Assembly (NCBI RefSeq): GCF_003634695.1
Contig: NZ_RBWV01000013.1
Span: forward strand, 124,001 to 188,000
Reading direction: 5' to 3'
Origin: Motilibacter peucedani
GTDB taxonomy: Bacteria > Actinomycetota > Actinomycetes > Motilibacterales > Motilibacteraceae
Length of the DNA stretch: 64,000 nt
How positions within the stretch are numbered: the stretch's first letter is position 1; each line of letters begins with the position of its first letter. Of this stretch, positions 20,757 through 28,787 are shown in pieces. The notes below the pieces were generated by a model. The model was not told where the DNA came from. It worked only from the letters and a program-made list of their open reading frames with translations, and did no database searches. Position numbers and translations under genes: made by a program.

Positions 20757-23716
20757 GCCTCGAGCTCCGCCACGGAGTCGGCCGACAGCGCCACCAGCTC
20801 GGCCAGCGCGTCGGTCGAGAGGTCGGCCAGCCAGTCGTCGGCGCCGCCCTGCACCGAGTCGGCGAGCACGCGCTTGCGCTCGATCATCGTGTCGATGCGC
20901 TCCTCCACCGTGCCGATGCAGACGAAGCGGCGCACCTGCACGTCCTTGGCCTGCCCCAGGCGGTGGGCGCGGTCCGTGGCCTGGTCCTCGACCGCGGGGT
21001 TCCACCACCGGTCGATGTGCATGACGTGGTTCGCCGCGGTCAGGGTGATGCCCGTGCCGCCGGCCTTGAGCGACATGAGCAGCACGGGCGGGCCCTCGCC
21101 GGCCTGGAAGCGCTCGACCATGCGGTCGCGCTCGGCGCGCGGCGTGCCGCCGTGGAGCCAGCCGATCTCGCAGTCGAGCCGCCGGGCCAGGTGCGGCTGC
21201 AGCGCCGAGCCGAACGCGGCGTACTGCGTGAAGCACAGCGCCCGGTCGCCCTCGGCCAGCGCCTCCTCCAGCACCTCCTCGAGCCGGGCCAGCTTGCCCG
21301 AGCGCCCGGCCAGCGGCGTCGAGTCGCCCAGCGCCAGCGCGGGGGAGTTGCAGACCTGCTTGAGCCGGGTCAGCGCCGAGAGCACGACGCCGCGGCGCGA
21401 GTGGCCGCGGCGGGTGGCGAGCTTCTGGAGCATGTCGTCGACGGTGCCGCGGTAGATCGCCGCCTGCTCGGCGGTCAGGTTGCACCAGACGGTGATGTCC
21501 TGCTTCTCGGGCAGCTGGCGCGCGATGGCGGGGTCGCTCTTGAGCCTGCGCAGCACGAACGGAGCGGTCAGCGTACGCAGTGACGCCAGTGCGGCGGCGT
21601 TGGAGTCGCGCTCGACCGGCGCTGAGTAGAGCCGCTTGAAGGCGGTGGGCGTGCCGAACATGCCGGGGTTGGCCTGGTCGAGCATCGAGTGCAGGTCGGC
21701 CAGCCGGTTCTCCACCGGCGTGCCGGTGAGCACCAGGCGGTGGCGGGCCGTCAGCGACCGCACTGCCCGCGCCTGCAACGTGGCCGAGTTCTTGACGTTC
21801 TGCGCCTCGTCGAGCACCAGGCGATGCCACTCCACTCCACGAAACACCTCATGGTCGCGGTGGACGAGGCCGTAGGTCGTCACCACCACGTCGGCGTCGA
21901 ACGTCGCGGAGCGGGTGGCGCCGTGGTGCACCTGCACCCGCAGGCCGGGCGCGAACCGTGCCGCCTCGCGCTGCCAGCTGCCCACCACCGACATCGGGCA
22001 GACCACCAGCGTGGGCCCGCCCTCGCCGCCCGCGTGCTCGACCGCTAGCAGTGCCAGCACCTGTGCCGTCTTGCCCAGGCCCATGTCGTCGGCCAGGACT
22101 GCGCCGAGGCCGAGCCGGGTCATCAGGTGCAACCAGTCGAGACCACGCTGCTGGTAGGGGCTGAGGGTGGCACCGAAGTCGGGCGGCACCGGGACGTCGG
22201 CGACGCGTACGGCTGCCGCGCCCGCCAGCACGTCGGCGAGCCAGCCCTCGGCGTCGATGCCGACGAAGCTGACTCCCGCCGGCGGGCGGGCGGCCATCCG
22301 CAGCACCTCGGCGACCGTGCCGCTGCCCGACGGGGCCTGGGACAGGAACTCCAGCGCCTGCGCGATGCCGGCGGGGTCGACCTCGAGCCACTGGCCGCGG
22401 ACGCGCACGAGCCGGCGTCCGGCCGCGGCCAGCTCGCGCAGCTCGTCCTCGCGCAGGCGGACCGCACCGACCGCCGCCCGCCAGTCGAAGTCGACGACGA
22501 CGTCGCGACGCAGCAGGCTCGGGACGTCGACGGCGCCCGGCTGGTGCGGTCGGGCCGAGAGCGCCACGCTCAGGCCGCCACCCGCACGCCACCACGAGGG
22601 CAGCAGCACGCCGACGCCGGCCGCGGTCAGCTCGGTCGCCGCGAGCAGCAGCCCCAGCGCTCCTTCGCGGTCGAGCCGCAGCGTGGAGACCGGTTCGCCG
22701 TGCAGCGCGAACCGCAGCGTCGGCCAGACCGCCGCCGCCCGTGTGATCAGCTCGCCTGCGACATCGGGGTCGTCGGCGGGCAGGAGCAGCGAGGGCTCGG
22801 AGCTGCGCTGCAGCAGCAGGTCGACCGACCAGTCGTCCTCGTCGTCGCCGAGCGGCTCGACCAGTCGCAGGCAGAGCCGCAGCTCGCCGGCGGGCGGTGG
22901 CAGCGAGCGGTGCCACGCGCGCAGCCGCGCCCCGAGCACGTGGAGGTCGTCGGGTGCGGCCTCGACCACAGCCGTACGCGTCGTGAGCGCTGCGACCCAC
23001 GCCTCCGCGGCGGGCGTCGACACCGCCGAGCTGCGCCCGGGCCGCAGCAGCGGCGCCTGCTCGCGCAGCGCCAGCCGGGCCTCGGCGTCGACCAGTGCCT
23101 CGAGGGCGCCGCCGAGGACCTCGGTGCCGGGGCGGCCTTCGGCGCGCGCCACCGGGGGAGCGGTACGCAGCAGCCCGCGCGTCTCGGCCCACCGCGGACC
23201 GGTCGTGGCCGGCACCCACCGCGCACGCCCGTCGAGCAGCGCCGGCAGCATCGCGCCCTCGCGCACGATGCGCCAGGCCAGGTCGTGCACGCGGACCAGC
23301 CAGCGCAGCGACGCGCCCACCCAGAGGTCGACCTGCTCGCCGTCGACCTCGGCGCCCAGCGCGGGCGGCGCGCCCCACAGCTCGCCGAGCAGCTGGGCCG
23401 CGTCCTCGGGCGCGAAGACCAGCGAGGGCACCGCGAACAGGTCGAGGGAGAGCCCCTCGGCCGTGCCGACGTGCTGCGCCCACCCCGGCCCGAGCAGCTC
23501 CGGCGAGGGCAGCGGGGCGCCCGCACGGCCAGGCATCAGCAGGGTCGTGTCGGCCGGCGCCGCCCGCCGGGCCAGCCAGCCGAGGCCCGGACCCACGCCG
23601 GCGAGCAGCTCGGTCAGCGACTCGGGAGCCAGCCCGTGACGTCCCGGACCCTCGGCCCACAGCGCGAGCCGGTCGTCGCTGCGCCACACGCCGTGCACCG
23701 CGACCATGCGGGCCAT
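20753..23716 (-). CDS. SNF2-family DEAD/DEAH-box helicase (HepA type)
   Basis: A 987-residue Swi2/Snf2 ATPase that translocates on double-stranded DNA. The first 500 or so residues are a family-specific N-terminal region; the ATPase core then shows DDMGLGKT (Walker A, about residue 540), DEAQN (motif II, about 635), LTGTPVENRL (motif III), and in the second lobe GTGITLTAANHVMHIDRWWNP with DRAHRLGQ. ATG 23716 and ATG 23707 are both possible starts. It lies 30 bp downstream of the oxidoreductase gene and is coupled to the short gene at 20568. Confidence 0.93.
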   Translation of the reverse strand: MARMVAVHGVWRSDDRLALWAEGPGRHGLAPESLTELLAGVGPGLGWLARRAAPADTTLLMPGRAGAPLPSPELLGPGWAQHVGTAEGLSLDLFAVPSLVFAPEDAAQLLGELWGAPPALGAEVDGEQVDLWVGASLRWLVRVHDLAWRIVREGAMLPALLDGRARWVPATTGPRWAETRGLLRTAPPVARAEGRPGTEVLGGALEALVDAEARLALREQAPLLRPGRSSAVSTPAAEAWVAALTTRTAVVEAAPDDLHVLGARLRAWHRSLPPPAGELRLCLRLVEPLGDDEDDWSVDLLLQRSSEPSLLLPADDPDVAGELITRAAAVWPTLRFALHGEPVSTLRLDREGALGLLLAATELTAAGVGVLLPSWWRAGGGLSVALSARPHQPGAVDVPSLLRRDVVVDFDWRAAVGAVRLREDELRELAAAGRRLVRVRGQWLEVDPAGIAQALEFLSQAPSGSGTVAEVLRMAARPPAGVSFVGIDAEGWLADVLAGAAAVRVADVPVPPDFGATLSPYQQRGLDWLHLMTRLGLGAVLADDMGLGKTAQVLALLAVEHAGGEGGPTLVVCPMSVVGSWQREAARFAPGLRVQVHHGATRSATFDADVVVTTYGLVHRDHEVFRGVEWHRLVLDEAQNVKNSATLQARAVRSLTARHRLVLTGTPVENRLADLHSMLDQANPGMFGTPTAFKRLYSAPVERDSNAAALASLRTLTAPFVLRRLKSDPAIARQLPEKQDITVWCNLTAEQAAIYRGTVDDMLQKLATRRGHSRRGVVLSALTRLKQVCNSPALALGDSTPLAGRSGKLARLEEVLEEALAEGDRALCFTQYAAFGSALQPHLARRLDCEIGWLHGGTPRAERDRMVERFQAGEGPPVLLMSLKAGGTGITLTAANHVMHIDRWWNPAVEDQATDRAHRLGQAKDVQVRRFVCIGTVEERIDTMIERKRVLADSVQGGADDWLADLSTDALAELVALSADSVAELEA

Positions 23717-23745
23717 TCTGCCGGGCGGGACCGACGGTGCAGGAG

Positions 23746-24555
23746 CTACTCCGGCAGGGCGGCGACCACGGCGAAGTCCTCGTCGCCCCGGCCGGCGGCC
23801 GACGCGGCCTCGAGCCGGCGCAGCACCGCCTCCAGCGCCGGGAGCGGCGCTCCGGTGCTGGCCTTCATCAGCCGGGCGTCCTTGGCCAGCAGGTCGGCGG
23901 AGAACTGGGTGTCGGTGAACTCCCCGGACGCGACCAGCGGGCCCTTGACCGCGGCGAGTCCCGCGATCATGGTCAGCCCGAGGACGTCGAGCACCTGCCC
24001 GGTCTGGAGCTCGTTGGAGCCGCCGAGACGCAGCGCCTCGACCACGCCCTCCATCGCGACGCCGAGCGCCAGGTTGGCGATGAGCTTGGCGGCGGACGCT
24101 TGCGCCGGGGTGGCGAACTCGCGCACCTTCTCCGGGTCGCCCCACGTGACGACCTGGCGCGCCGCGGCCACGGCGTCGGCCTCGCCGCCCAGGAAGACGC
24201 CGAGAGCGCGGCGGCGGGCGGGCTCGAGCGAGCCGACGACCGGCGAGTGCACGTAGCGGACGCCGTGCTCCCCGGCCCACTGCGCGAAGGCGGTGGCGTC
24301 GGCGGGCGACACGGTCGTGACGTCGACCCACAGCGCGCCAGCTCGGAGGGGCAGGTCGCCCTCGAGCACCGTCTCGCGCACGGCGTCGGGCCCGAACAGC
24401 ACCGTCACGACGACGTCGGCGCCCTCGACCGTCGAGCGCAGCTCGTCGCGGGTGCCCTGCGACCGGGTCCAGGAGCGGACGCTGTGGCCGTCCTCCACGA
24501 GGTGGTCGCGCATGATGCGACCCATGCGGCCGAGGCCGACGAATGCGATGTCCAT
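23746..24555 (-). CDS. NAD(P)-dependent 3-hydroxyacid/6-phosphogluconate dehydrogenase-like protein
   Basis: A 269-residue beta-hydroxyacid dehydrogenase. The N-terminal Rossmann motif GLGRMG starts at residue 7, and the C-terminal helical domain has the catalytic-lysine region AAKLIANLALG. The conserved substrate-loop DAPVSGG is altered to HSPVVGSLEPAR, suggesting a diverged substrate. It heads an operon with the SNF2 helicase and diverges from the secreted-protein gene at 24628. Substrate unknown. Confidence 0.88.
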   Translation of the reverse strand: MDIAFVGLGRMGRIMRDHLVEDGHSVRSWTRSQGTRDELRSTVEGADVVVTVLFGPDAVRETVLEGDLPLRAGALWVDVTTVSPADATAFAQWAGEHGVRYVHSPVVGSLEPARRRALGVFLGGEADAVAAARQVVTWGDPEKVREFATPAQASAAKLIANLALGVAMEGVVEALRLGGSNELQTGQVLDVLGLTMIAGLAAVKGPLVASGEFTDTQFSADLLAKDARLMKASTGAPLPALEAVLRRLEAASAAGRGDEDFAVVAALPE

Positions 24556-24627
24556 GAACAGATCTTGCACGGGCACGTATCCCCGGAGAGCATTGCCCCT
24601 GTCCGGTCGCCCCGAGAGAGACGTGCC

Positions 24628-25566
24628 ATGAGACTTCGCGCCATCGCCCCCGCCCTCGCCGTCGCGGCCCTCGCCGCCGCGGTCCCTGCCACCGCCGACG
24701 CAGCCGTCTCCACGCAGGCGCGCATCGAGCTGCCCGCGGGCTTCCTGCCCGAGGGCATCACCACCGTCACCGGCGGCTCCGCCTTCTTCGCCGGGTCCAT
24801 GGTCGACGGGCGGATCGTCACCGGTGACGTACGCACCGGTGCCCTGCGCACGCTCACCCCCGGCACGACCGGGCGGGCGCTGCGCGGCATGGCCTACGAC
24901 CCGCGCACGCGGCTGCTGTGGGCGGTCGGGACGCAGGGCTCGCAGGGCATCGTGCTGGCCGTCGACTCGCGCTCCGGCGCCGTGCGCTGGTCGCACCTGA
25001 TCGCCGGCGCCGCCTTCGTCAACGACCTCACGATCACCCCGGGCGCCGTCTGGGTCACCGACTCGGGGGTCGACCGGCTCACGCGGGTCGCCCTCCAGGG
25101 CGGCCTGCCGGTGGGCGAGCCGACCTTCCTGCCGCTGACCGGCGCCTGGCCCACGGCCGGCGACCTGCGCGCCAACGGCATCCGCTCTCTGGTCGACGGC
25201 TCGCTGCTGCTCGACCACTCGAGCGCGGGCGGGCTCTGGCGCGTCGACCCGGCGACCGGCGTGACGACGGCGGTACCGATCAAGGGCGGCTCGCTGACCG
25301 GCGGCGACGGGCTCGAGCTCGCCGGCAACACGGCCTTCGTCGTGCGCGGCAACGACAACTACAGCGTCAGCGTGCTGACCCTGGGCTACGGCGCCGGGCG
25401 CTCGGTCACGGCGACCTGGCGGCGCACCGTCACCGACCCCGGGCTCGACGTGCCGTCGACGACCTCGCGGGCCGGCAAGTACCTCTTCACCATCAACGCG
25501 CGGTTCGGCGTGGCCGACCCGACGTCGGCGTCCTACTGGATCACGCGCCTGCCCGCGACGACGTAG
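24628..25566 (+). CDS. Secreted SMP-30-like beta-propeller protein
   Basis: A 312-residue exported protein: signal peptide MRLRAIAPALAVAALAAAV with cleavage near ADA-AV (about residue 26), then repeated propeller strands (LRGMAYDPRTRLLWAVG, VNDLTITPGAVWVTDS, ANGIRSLVDGSLLLDHS, GDGLELAGNTAFVVRG), the layout of SMP-30/gluconolactonase-like proteins. Metal-binding residues could not be assigned firmly. AGAGAG precedes the ATG. Its 3' end overlaps the convergent DksA-type gene by 26 bp. Confidence 0.82.
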   Translation: MRLRAIAPALAVAALAAAVPATADAAVSTQARIELPAGFLPEGITTVTGGSAFFAGSMVDGRIVTGDVRTGALRTLTPGTTGRALRGMAYDPRTRLLWAVGTQGSQGIVLAVDSRSGAVRWSHLIAGAAFVNDLTITPGAVWVTDSGVDRLTRVALQGGLPVGEPTFLPLTGAWPTAGDLRANGIRSLVDGSLLLDHSSAGGLWRVDPATGVTTAVPIKGGSLTGGDGLELAGNTAFVVRGNDNYSVSVLTLGYGAGRSVTATWRRTVTDPGLDVPSTTSRAGKYLFTINARFGVADPTSASYWITRLPATT

Positions 25567-25891
25567 CGCAGGAGACGCACGTCCGCGCGGTCGGCCGGGC
25601 CTCGAGCCGGCCGGCCGCGACGGGCTGCCCGCAGACCTCGCACGTGCCGTAGGTGCCCGCCTCGACCCGCGCGAGCGCCGCGTCCAGCTCGAGCAGGCGG
25701 GCGCGCGACTGCTCGAGCAGCGCGCTGAGCTGGGCGCGCTCGAAGCCGATCGTCGCGCCCTCGGGGTCGTGCTCGTCGTCGGCGTTGCTGTCGGCCGAGG
25801 CGGCCACGATGCCGGTGAACTCGCGCTCGAGCGCGCCGATGCGGGCCAGCGTCCCGGCCCGCTCGGCGTCGAGGAGCTCCTCGGGGCTCAG
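25541..25891 (-). CDS. TraR/DksA C4 zinc-finger family protein with no ATG/GTG/TTG start
   Basis: DksA/TraR-like proteins enter the RNA polymerase secondary channel or act as general regulators. The product has the family layout: an N-terminal helix ([17 protein letters not shown]), [21 protein letters not shown], a long helix ending [15 protein letters not shown], and a four-cysteine finger (CEVC...CVSC). The conserved N-terminal helix is coded right up to the cold-shock stop, yet this frame has no ATG, GTG or TTG there. CTG at 25889-25891 overlaps the cold-shock TGA (CTGA) and would give 116 residues. A GTG about 30 codons in would lose the helix. No Shine-Dalgarno is seen; translational coupling is likely. 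Confidence 0.82.
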   Translation of the reverse strand: MSPEELLDAERAGTLARIGALEREFTGIVAASADSNADDEHDPEGATIGFERAQLSALLEQSRARLLELDAALARVEAGTYGTCEVCGQPVAAGRLEARPTARTCVSCATSSRAGA

Positions 25892-26928
25892 AGCGGTGTG
25901 ACGTCGACCGCGTGGGGCCCGCGGTCGGTCGGGGTCGTGCCGAACGCGACGCGCTGGCCCTCCTCGAGCGTGCGGAAGCCGCCCTTCTCCGCGATGGCGG
26001 AGAAGTGCACGAACACGTCGGCGCTGCCGTCGTCGGGCGTGATGAACCCGAAGCCCTTGTCGGCGCTGAACCACTGCACCGTGCCGTTGCCGCCCGAGCC
26101 GCCGCCGGCGGGCCGGCGCGCGGGCGCGTCGCGCCGCTCGTAGGAGTCGCGGCGCGGTGCGGCGTCGCGCCGCTCGTAGGAGTCGCGGCGGGGAGCGGCA
26201 TCGCGCCGCGGCGGGGCGTCGCGCTTGGGCCCGCGGGCAGGAGCGGCGACCGCGCCGACCACGCGTACCTTCTCGGCCTGCAGGCCGCGCTGGCCGGCGC
26301 CGACCGCGAACTCGACCTTCTGGCCCTCGTCGAGGGTGCGGAAGCCGGTGCCGCCGCTGATGGCGGAGAAGTGGACGAAGACGTCGTCGGGCGTGATGAA
26401 CCCGAAGCCCTTCTCCTGGTCGAACCAGTGCACGGTGCCGGTGAACGTGAGCACGTCGCCCGCGGCGGGGTCGGCGACCGGGCGGACCTTCTCGGCCTGC
26501 GGGCCGCGCGGGCCCTCGGCCACCTCGAACTCGACCTTCTGGCCCTCGTCGAGGAAGTGCACGCCGACCAGCGAGGACAGGTGGACGAAGACGTCCTCGC
26601 CGCCGTCGTCGGGCGAGAGGAAGCCGAAGCCCTTGTCGGGGTCGAACCACAGCACCGTGCCGAGCGAGAGCCCGCTCGCCGGCTCGTGGACGGCCGGCGG
26701 CGCGTCCTGCGGCTCGCGCTCGGCCGCGACCAGGCGCACGTCCTCGGCCTGGGGGCCGCGCTCGCCGTCGACGCGCTCGAACTCGACGCGCTGGCCCTCC
26801 TCGAGGGTGCGGAAGCCGCCGTCGGCCACGATCGCGCGGAAGTGCACGAACACGTCCGCCTCGCCGTCGTCGGGCTCGAGGAACCCGAACCCCTTGTCTG
26901 CGTTGAACCAGCGCACTGTGCCCTGCAT
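25888..26928 (-). CDS. Four-domain cold-shock protein (4 x CSD)
   Basis: A 346-residue protein built from four cold-shock domains: about 1-67, 89-151, 163-224 and 281-345. Each has RNP1 (KGFGFL or KGFGFI at 12, 99, 173, 291) and RNP2 (VFVHF/VFVHL at 26, 113, 183, 305), plus a GTVxWF start and EGQ-VEF strand. Domain 3 lacks about four residues between its DD and VFVHF. Domains 3 and 4 are joined by a basic linker with two 12-residue [12 protein letters not shown] units. Bacterial Csp proteins normally have one domain of about 67 residues and bind single-stranded RNA/DNA. ATG 26928 (MQGTV) follows GGGAG at 9 nt; TTG 26934 is an alternative. Confidence 0.92.
   Translation of the reverse strand: MQGTVRWFNADKGFGFLEPDDGEADVFVHFRAIVADGGFRTLEEGQRVEFERVDGERGPQAEDVRLVAAEREPQDAPPAVHEPASGLSLGTVLWFDPDKGFGFLSPDDGGEDVFVHLSSLVGVHFLDEGQKVEFEVAEGPRGPQAEKVRPVADPAAGDVLTFTGTVHWFDQEKGFGFITPDDVFVHFSAISGGTGFRTLDEGQKVEFAVGAGQRGLQAEKVRVVGAVAAPARGPKRDAPPRRDAAPRRDSYERRDAAPRRDSYERRDAPARRPAGGGSGGNGTVQWFSADKGFGFITPDDGSADVFVHFSAIAEKGGFRTLEEGQRVAFGTTPTDRGPHAVDVTPL
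26126..26190 (-). repeat. 36-bp tandem repeat coding the RDSYER linker
   Basis: Two nearly identical 29-nt blocks (26126-26154 and 26162-26190) recur with a 36-bp period inside the four-CSD gene and encode the repeated basic linker between cold-shock domains 3 and 4. Confidence 0.85.
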
Positions 26929-26962
26929 CGACAAACACTCCCTCAGCTGCCGGAGACCACGC

Positions 26963-26996
26963 GGCCCCGGTAGCGCAAGGATCGCGCACCGGGGCC
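26963..26996 (-). terminator. Hairpin between the DUF7455 gene and the four-CSD gene
   Basis: GGCCCCGGT (26963-26971) pairs with its exact complement at 26988-26996, and an inner GCGC/GCGC pair extends the stem to 13 bp with one bulge. It lies 32 bp after the DUF7455 stop and 35 bp before the four-CSD start on the same strand. It may terminate the first gene, or be a 5' structure of the cold-shock mRNA; the sequence alone cannot decide. Confidence 0.6.
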
Positions 26997-27027
26997 GGTT
27001 GCCGGAAATCGTCCGGCTCGGACGGGG

Positions 27028-27270
27028 TCAGGCCGGGATGAGCCCGGTGTCGTCACGCACCTCGGCGCCGAGGGAGATCAGACGGGGGGTCGCCTCGCGG
27101 CCGTGGTGCCCGCAGAAGACGAGCTCGCCGCCCTCGCTCATCCGCGCCCGCACGAAGGCCTGGGCCCCGCAGCGGTCGCACCGGTCGGCGACGGCGAGGG
27201 GCGCGAGGACGGAGTCCGAGGTGTGGGAAGGCGTGATGTCGGGCCGGGTGTCGGAGATCGCGTTCGACAT
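27028..27270 (-). CDS. DUF7455 zinc-ribbon-like small protein (copy 1)
   Basis: An 80-residue protein with the family core LAPLAVADRCDRCGAQAF, a GELVFCGHH motif and a RDDTGLI end; the CxxC plus CGHH residues are likely metal ligands. DUF7455 is an actinobacterial family of unknown function. GGGAAAG precedes the ATG. A close paralogue lies on the opposite strand at 30605. Confidence 0.92.
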   Translation of the reverse strand: MSNAISDTRPDITPSHTSDSVLAPLAVADRCDRCGAQAFVRARMSEGGELVFCGHHGREATPRLISLGAEVRDDTGLIPA

Positions 27271-27361
27271 GAGCTTTCCCTTCGCTGGACCGACGTCGCG
27301 GTCGATGTCGGGAGGACGTCGGCTGTGACGCTAGTCGGTGTACCGGGTCAACGCCCTCACG

Positions 27362-28711
27362 TCACCCTGTTGTTCCTCGTCCGTGTCGCGCCAACCGCGG
27401 TGTGTCGCAGGTCATGCCCGATCGTTCGCTGGAGCACGACCTCAGCGCTGGACGAGCAGCACCGGCTCGCCCGTCACGCGCACCGCCGCCCCGGGGGCGA
27501 CCTCCTCCCGCGAGCCGTCGAGGCGGCGCAGCTCGGTCGTGCGCGCCGGTGCGGTCACCGGCGCCCCTCCGGACTGCACCCAGACGACCTGGGCGCTCGC
27601 CCCGGCCGTCGAGGTCGTCGTAGCCGAGCTCGAGGCGCCACGTGCCGGAGCCGTCGGGGCCGTAGGGGCCCGGCCGCGCTCCTGCGACCCACCGCGCGGC
27701 CTGCGCCCAGGCGGTGCCGGCGCCCGACAGCGTCCGCCCGTCGTCGCCGGTGAGCCAGAGCCCGACCGCCTTGTTGGTGAAGCCGTACCAGTAGACCCGC
27801 GGCACCTGCGCGGCCACGAGCGCGAGGTAGGTGCGGGCGACGAGCCCCGGACCGTCGGCGGTCGGGACCAGCCAGGGGTGCGGGTCGGTCGGGCTCGTGT
27901 GCCCCCAGCCGGTCTCGGTGTCCCAGAGCGGCAGGTGGGCGCCTCCGGCGACGGCGCGGGCGCGTACGTCTGCGGCCACGTCCGCCAGCTGCTCGGGCGC
28001 CCAGCCCTCGCGCGGGTACGCGTGGAACCCGACGACGTCGGCACCGCTCGCCCCGCCGGCGGCGAGGAACGCGTCGAACCACTCGGGGCCGCCCGGCGAC
28101 GTCCAGGCGACGCCCGGGGTGACGACCCGCGCCCGCGGGTCGACCTCGTGCACGACGGCAGCCGCCGCCGAGCTGAGCGCTGCGAGCGTCTGCGGGCTGC
28201 CGGTGTAGAAGGAGCGCAGGTTCGGCTCGTTCCAGGTCTCGTAGGCCTCGATGCGGCCGCGGTAGCGCGTCACCACGGCGCGGACGTAGTCGGTCCAGTC
28301 GGAGGCCCCTGCCGGCTCCGCCGGCGTGGTCGTGCCGCCGTAGGGCGAGGGGTCGCCCGGGCGAGCCGACGCCCACTGCGGCGACTGGCCGAGGGTGAGC
28401 AGCACCGGGGCACCGTGCGCGGTCGCCGCGTCGACGTAGGCGTCGAGCCGGCTCCAGTCCCACGTGCCGCGCGCCGGCTCGAGGTCGGGCCACGCGGTGC
28501 CGGAGTCCCACAGCCGCAGGGCGCCGACGGGCACGGACGGCCAGGCGGCGGGGTCGACCTGGTTCATGCCGAACGCCGTGCGGGGCACCGGCGCGCTGAC
28601 CGGCAGCTCGAGCGCCGCAGGCTGCGGCGCACCGGTCGGCGGGGCCAGCGCGAGGACCGCGAGCAGCGTCGCGAGGCCCAGCAGCAGGCGTACGTGGCTG
28701 GCCCGGCGCAT
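27362..28711 (-). CDS. Secreted clan GH-A glycosidase (GH39-like), with a probable frameshift near its 3' end
   Basis: The product starts with a signal peptide (MRRASHVRLLLGLATLLAVL...) and a TIM-barrel glycosidase domain: acid/base E162 in YETWNEPN and nucleophile E266 in LWDTETGW. As read, the frame runs to 27362 (449 residues), but after GYDDLDGRGER (about residue 373) it becomes Arg/Gly-rich and uncharacteristic. One base later the other frame reads QVVWVQSGGAPVTAP and stops at 27442, a normal end for this type of protein. One extra base near 27591-27603, where GGG and CCCC runs occur, explains this. It may be a real mutation or a sequencing error; the catalytic domain is unaffected. Confidence 0.8.
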   Translation of the reverse strand: MRRASHVRLLLGLATLLAVLALAPPTGAPQPAALELPVSAPVPRTAFGMNQVDPAAWPSVPVGALRLWDSGTAWPDLEPARGTWDWSRLDAYVDAATAHGAPVLLTLGQSPQWASARPGDPSPYGGTTTPAEPAGASDWTDYVRAVVTRYRGRIEAYETWNEPNLRSFYTGSPQTLAALSSAAAAVVHEVDPRARVVTPGVAWTSPGGPEWFDAFLAAGGASGADVVGFHAYPREGWAPEQLADVAADVRARAVAGGAHLPLWDTETGWGHTSPTDPHPWLVPTADGPGLVARTYLALVAAQVPRVYWYGFTNKAVGLWLTGDDGRTLSGAGTAWAQAARWVAGARPGPYGPDGSGTWRLELGYDDLDGRGERPGRLGAVRRGAGDRTGAHDRAAPPRRLAGGGRPRGGGARDGRAGAARPALRSCSSERSGMTCDTPRLARHGRGTTG

Positions 28712-28787
28712 CCCCCGCAGCCTATGCGGCGCGGCAGGACGCGCGCGGCTGAGACACTAGGGGGACTGCAAGACCTCGAGGAGCGAC

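Noticed and set aside
20753-24331. N-terminal extension of the SNF2 helicase up to 24331
   Set aside because: The extension lies over the oxidoreductase gene on the same strand in another frame and has shadow-frame composition; the helicase begins at 23716 or 23707.
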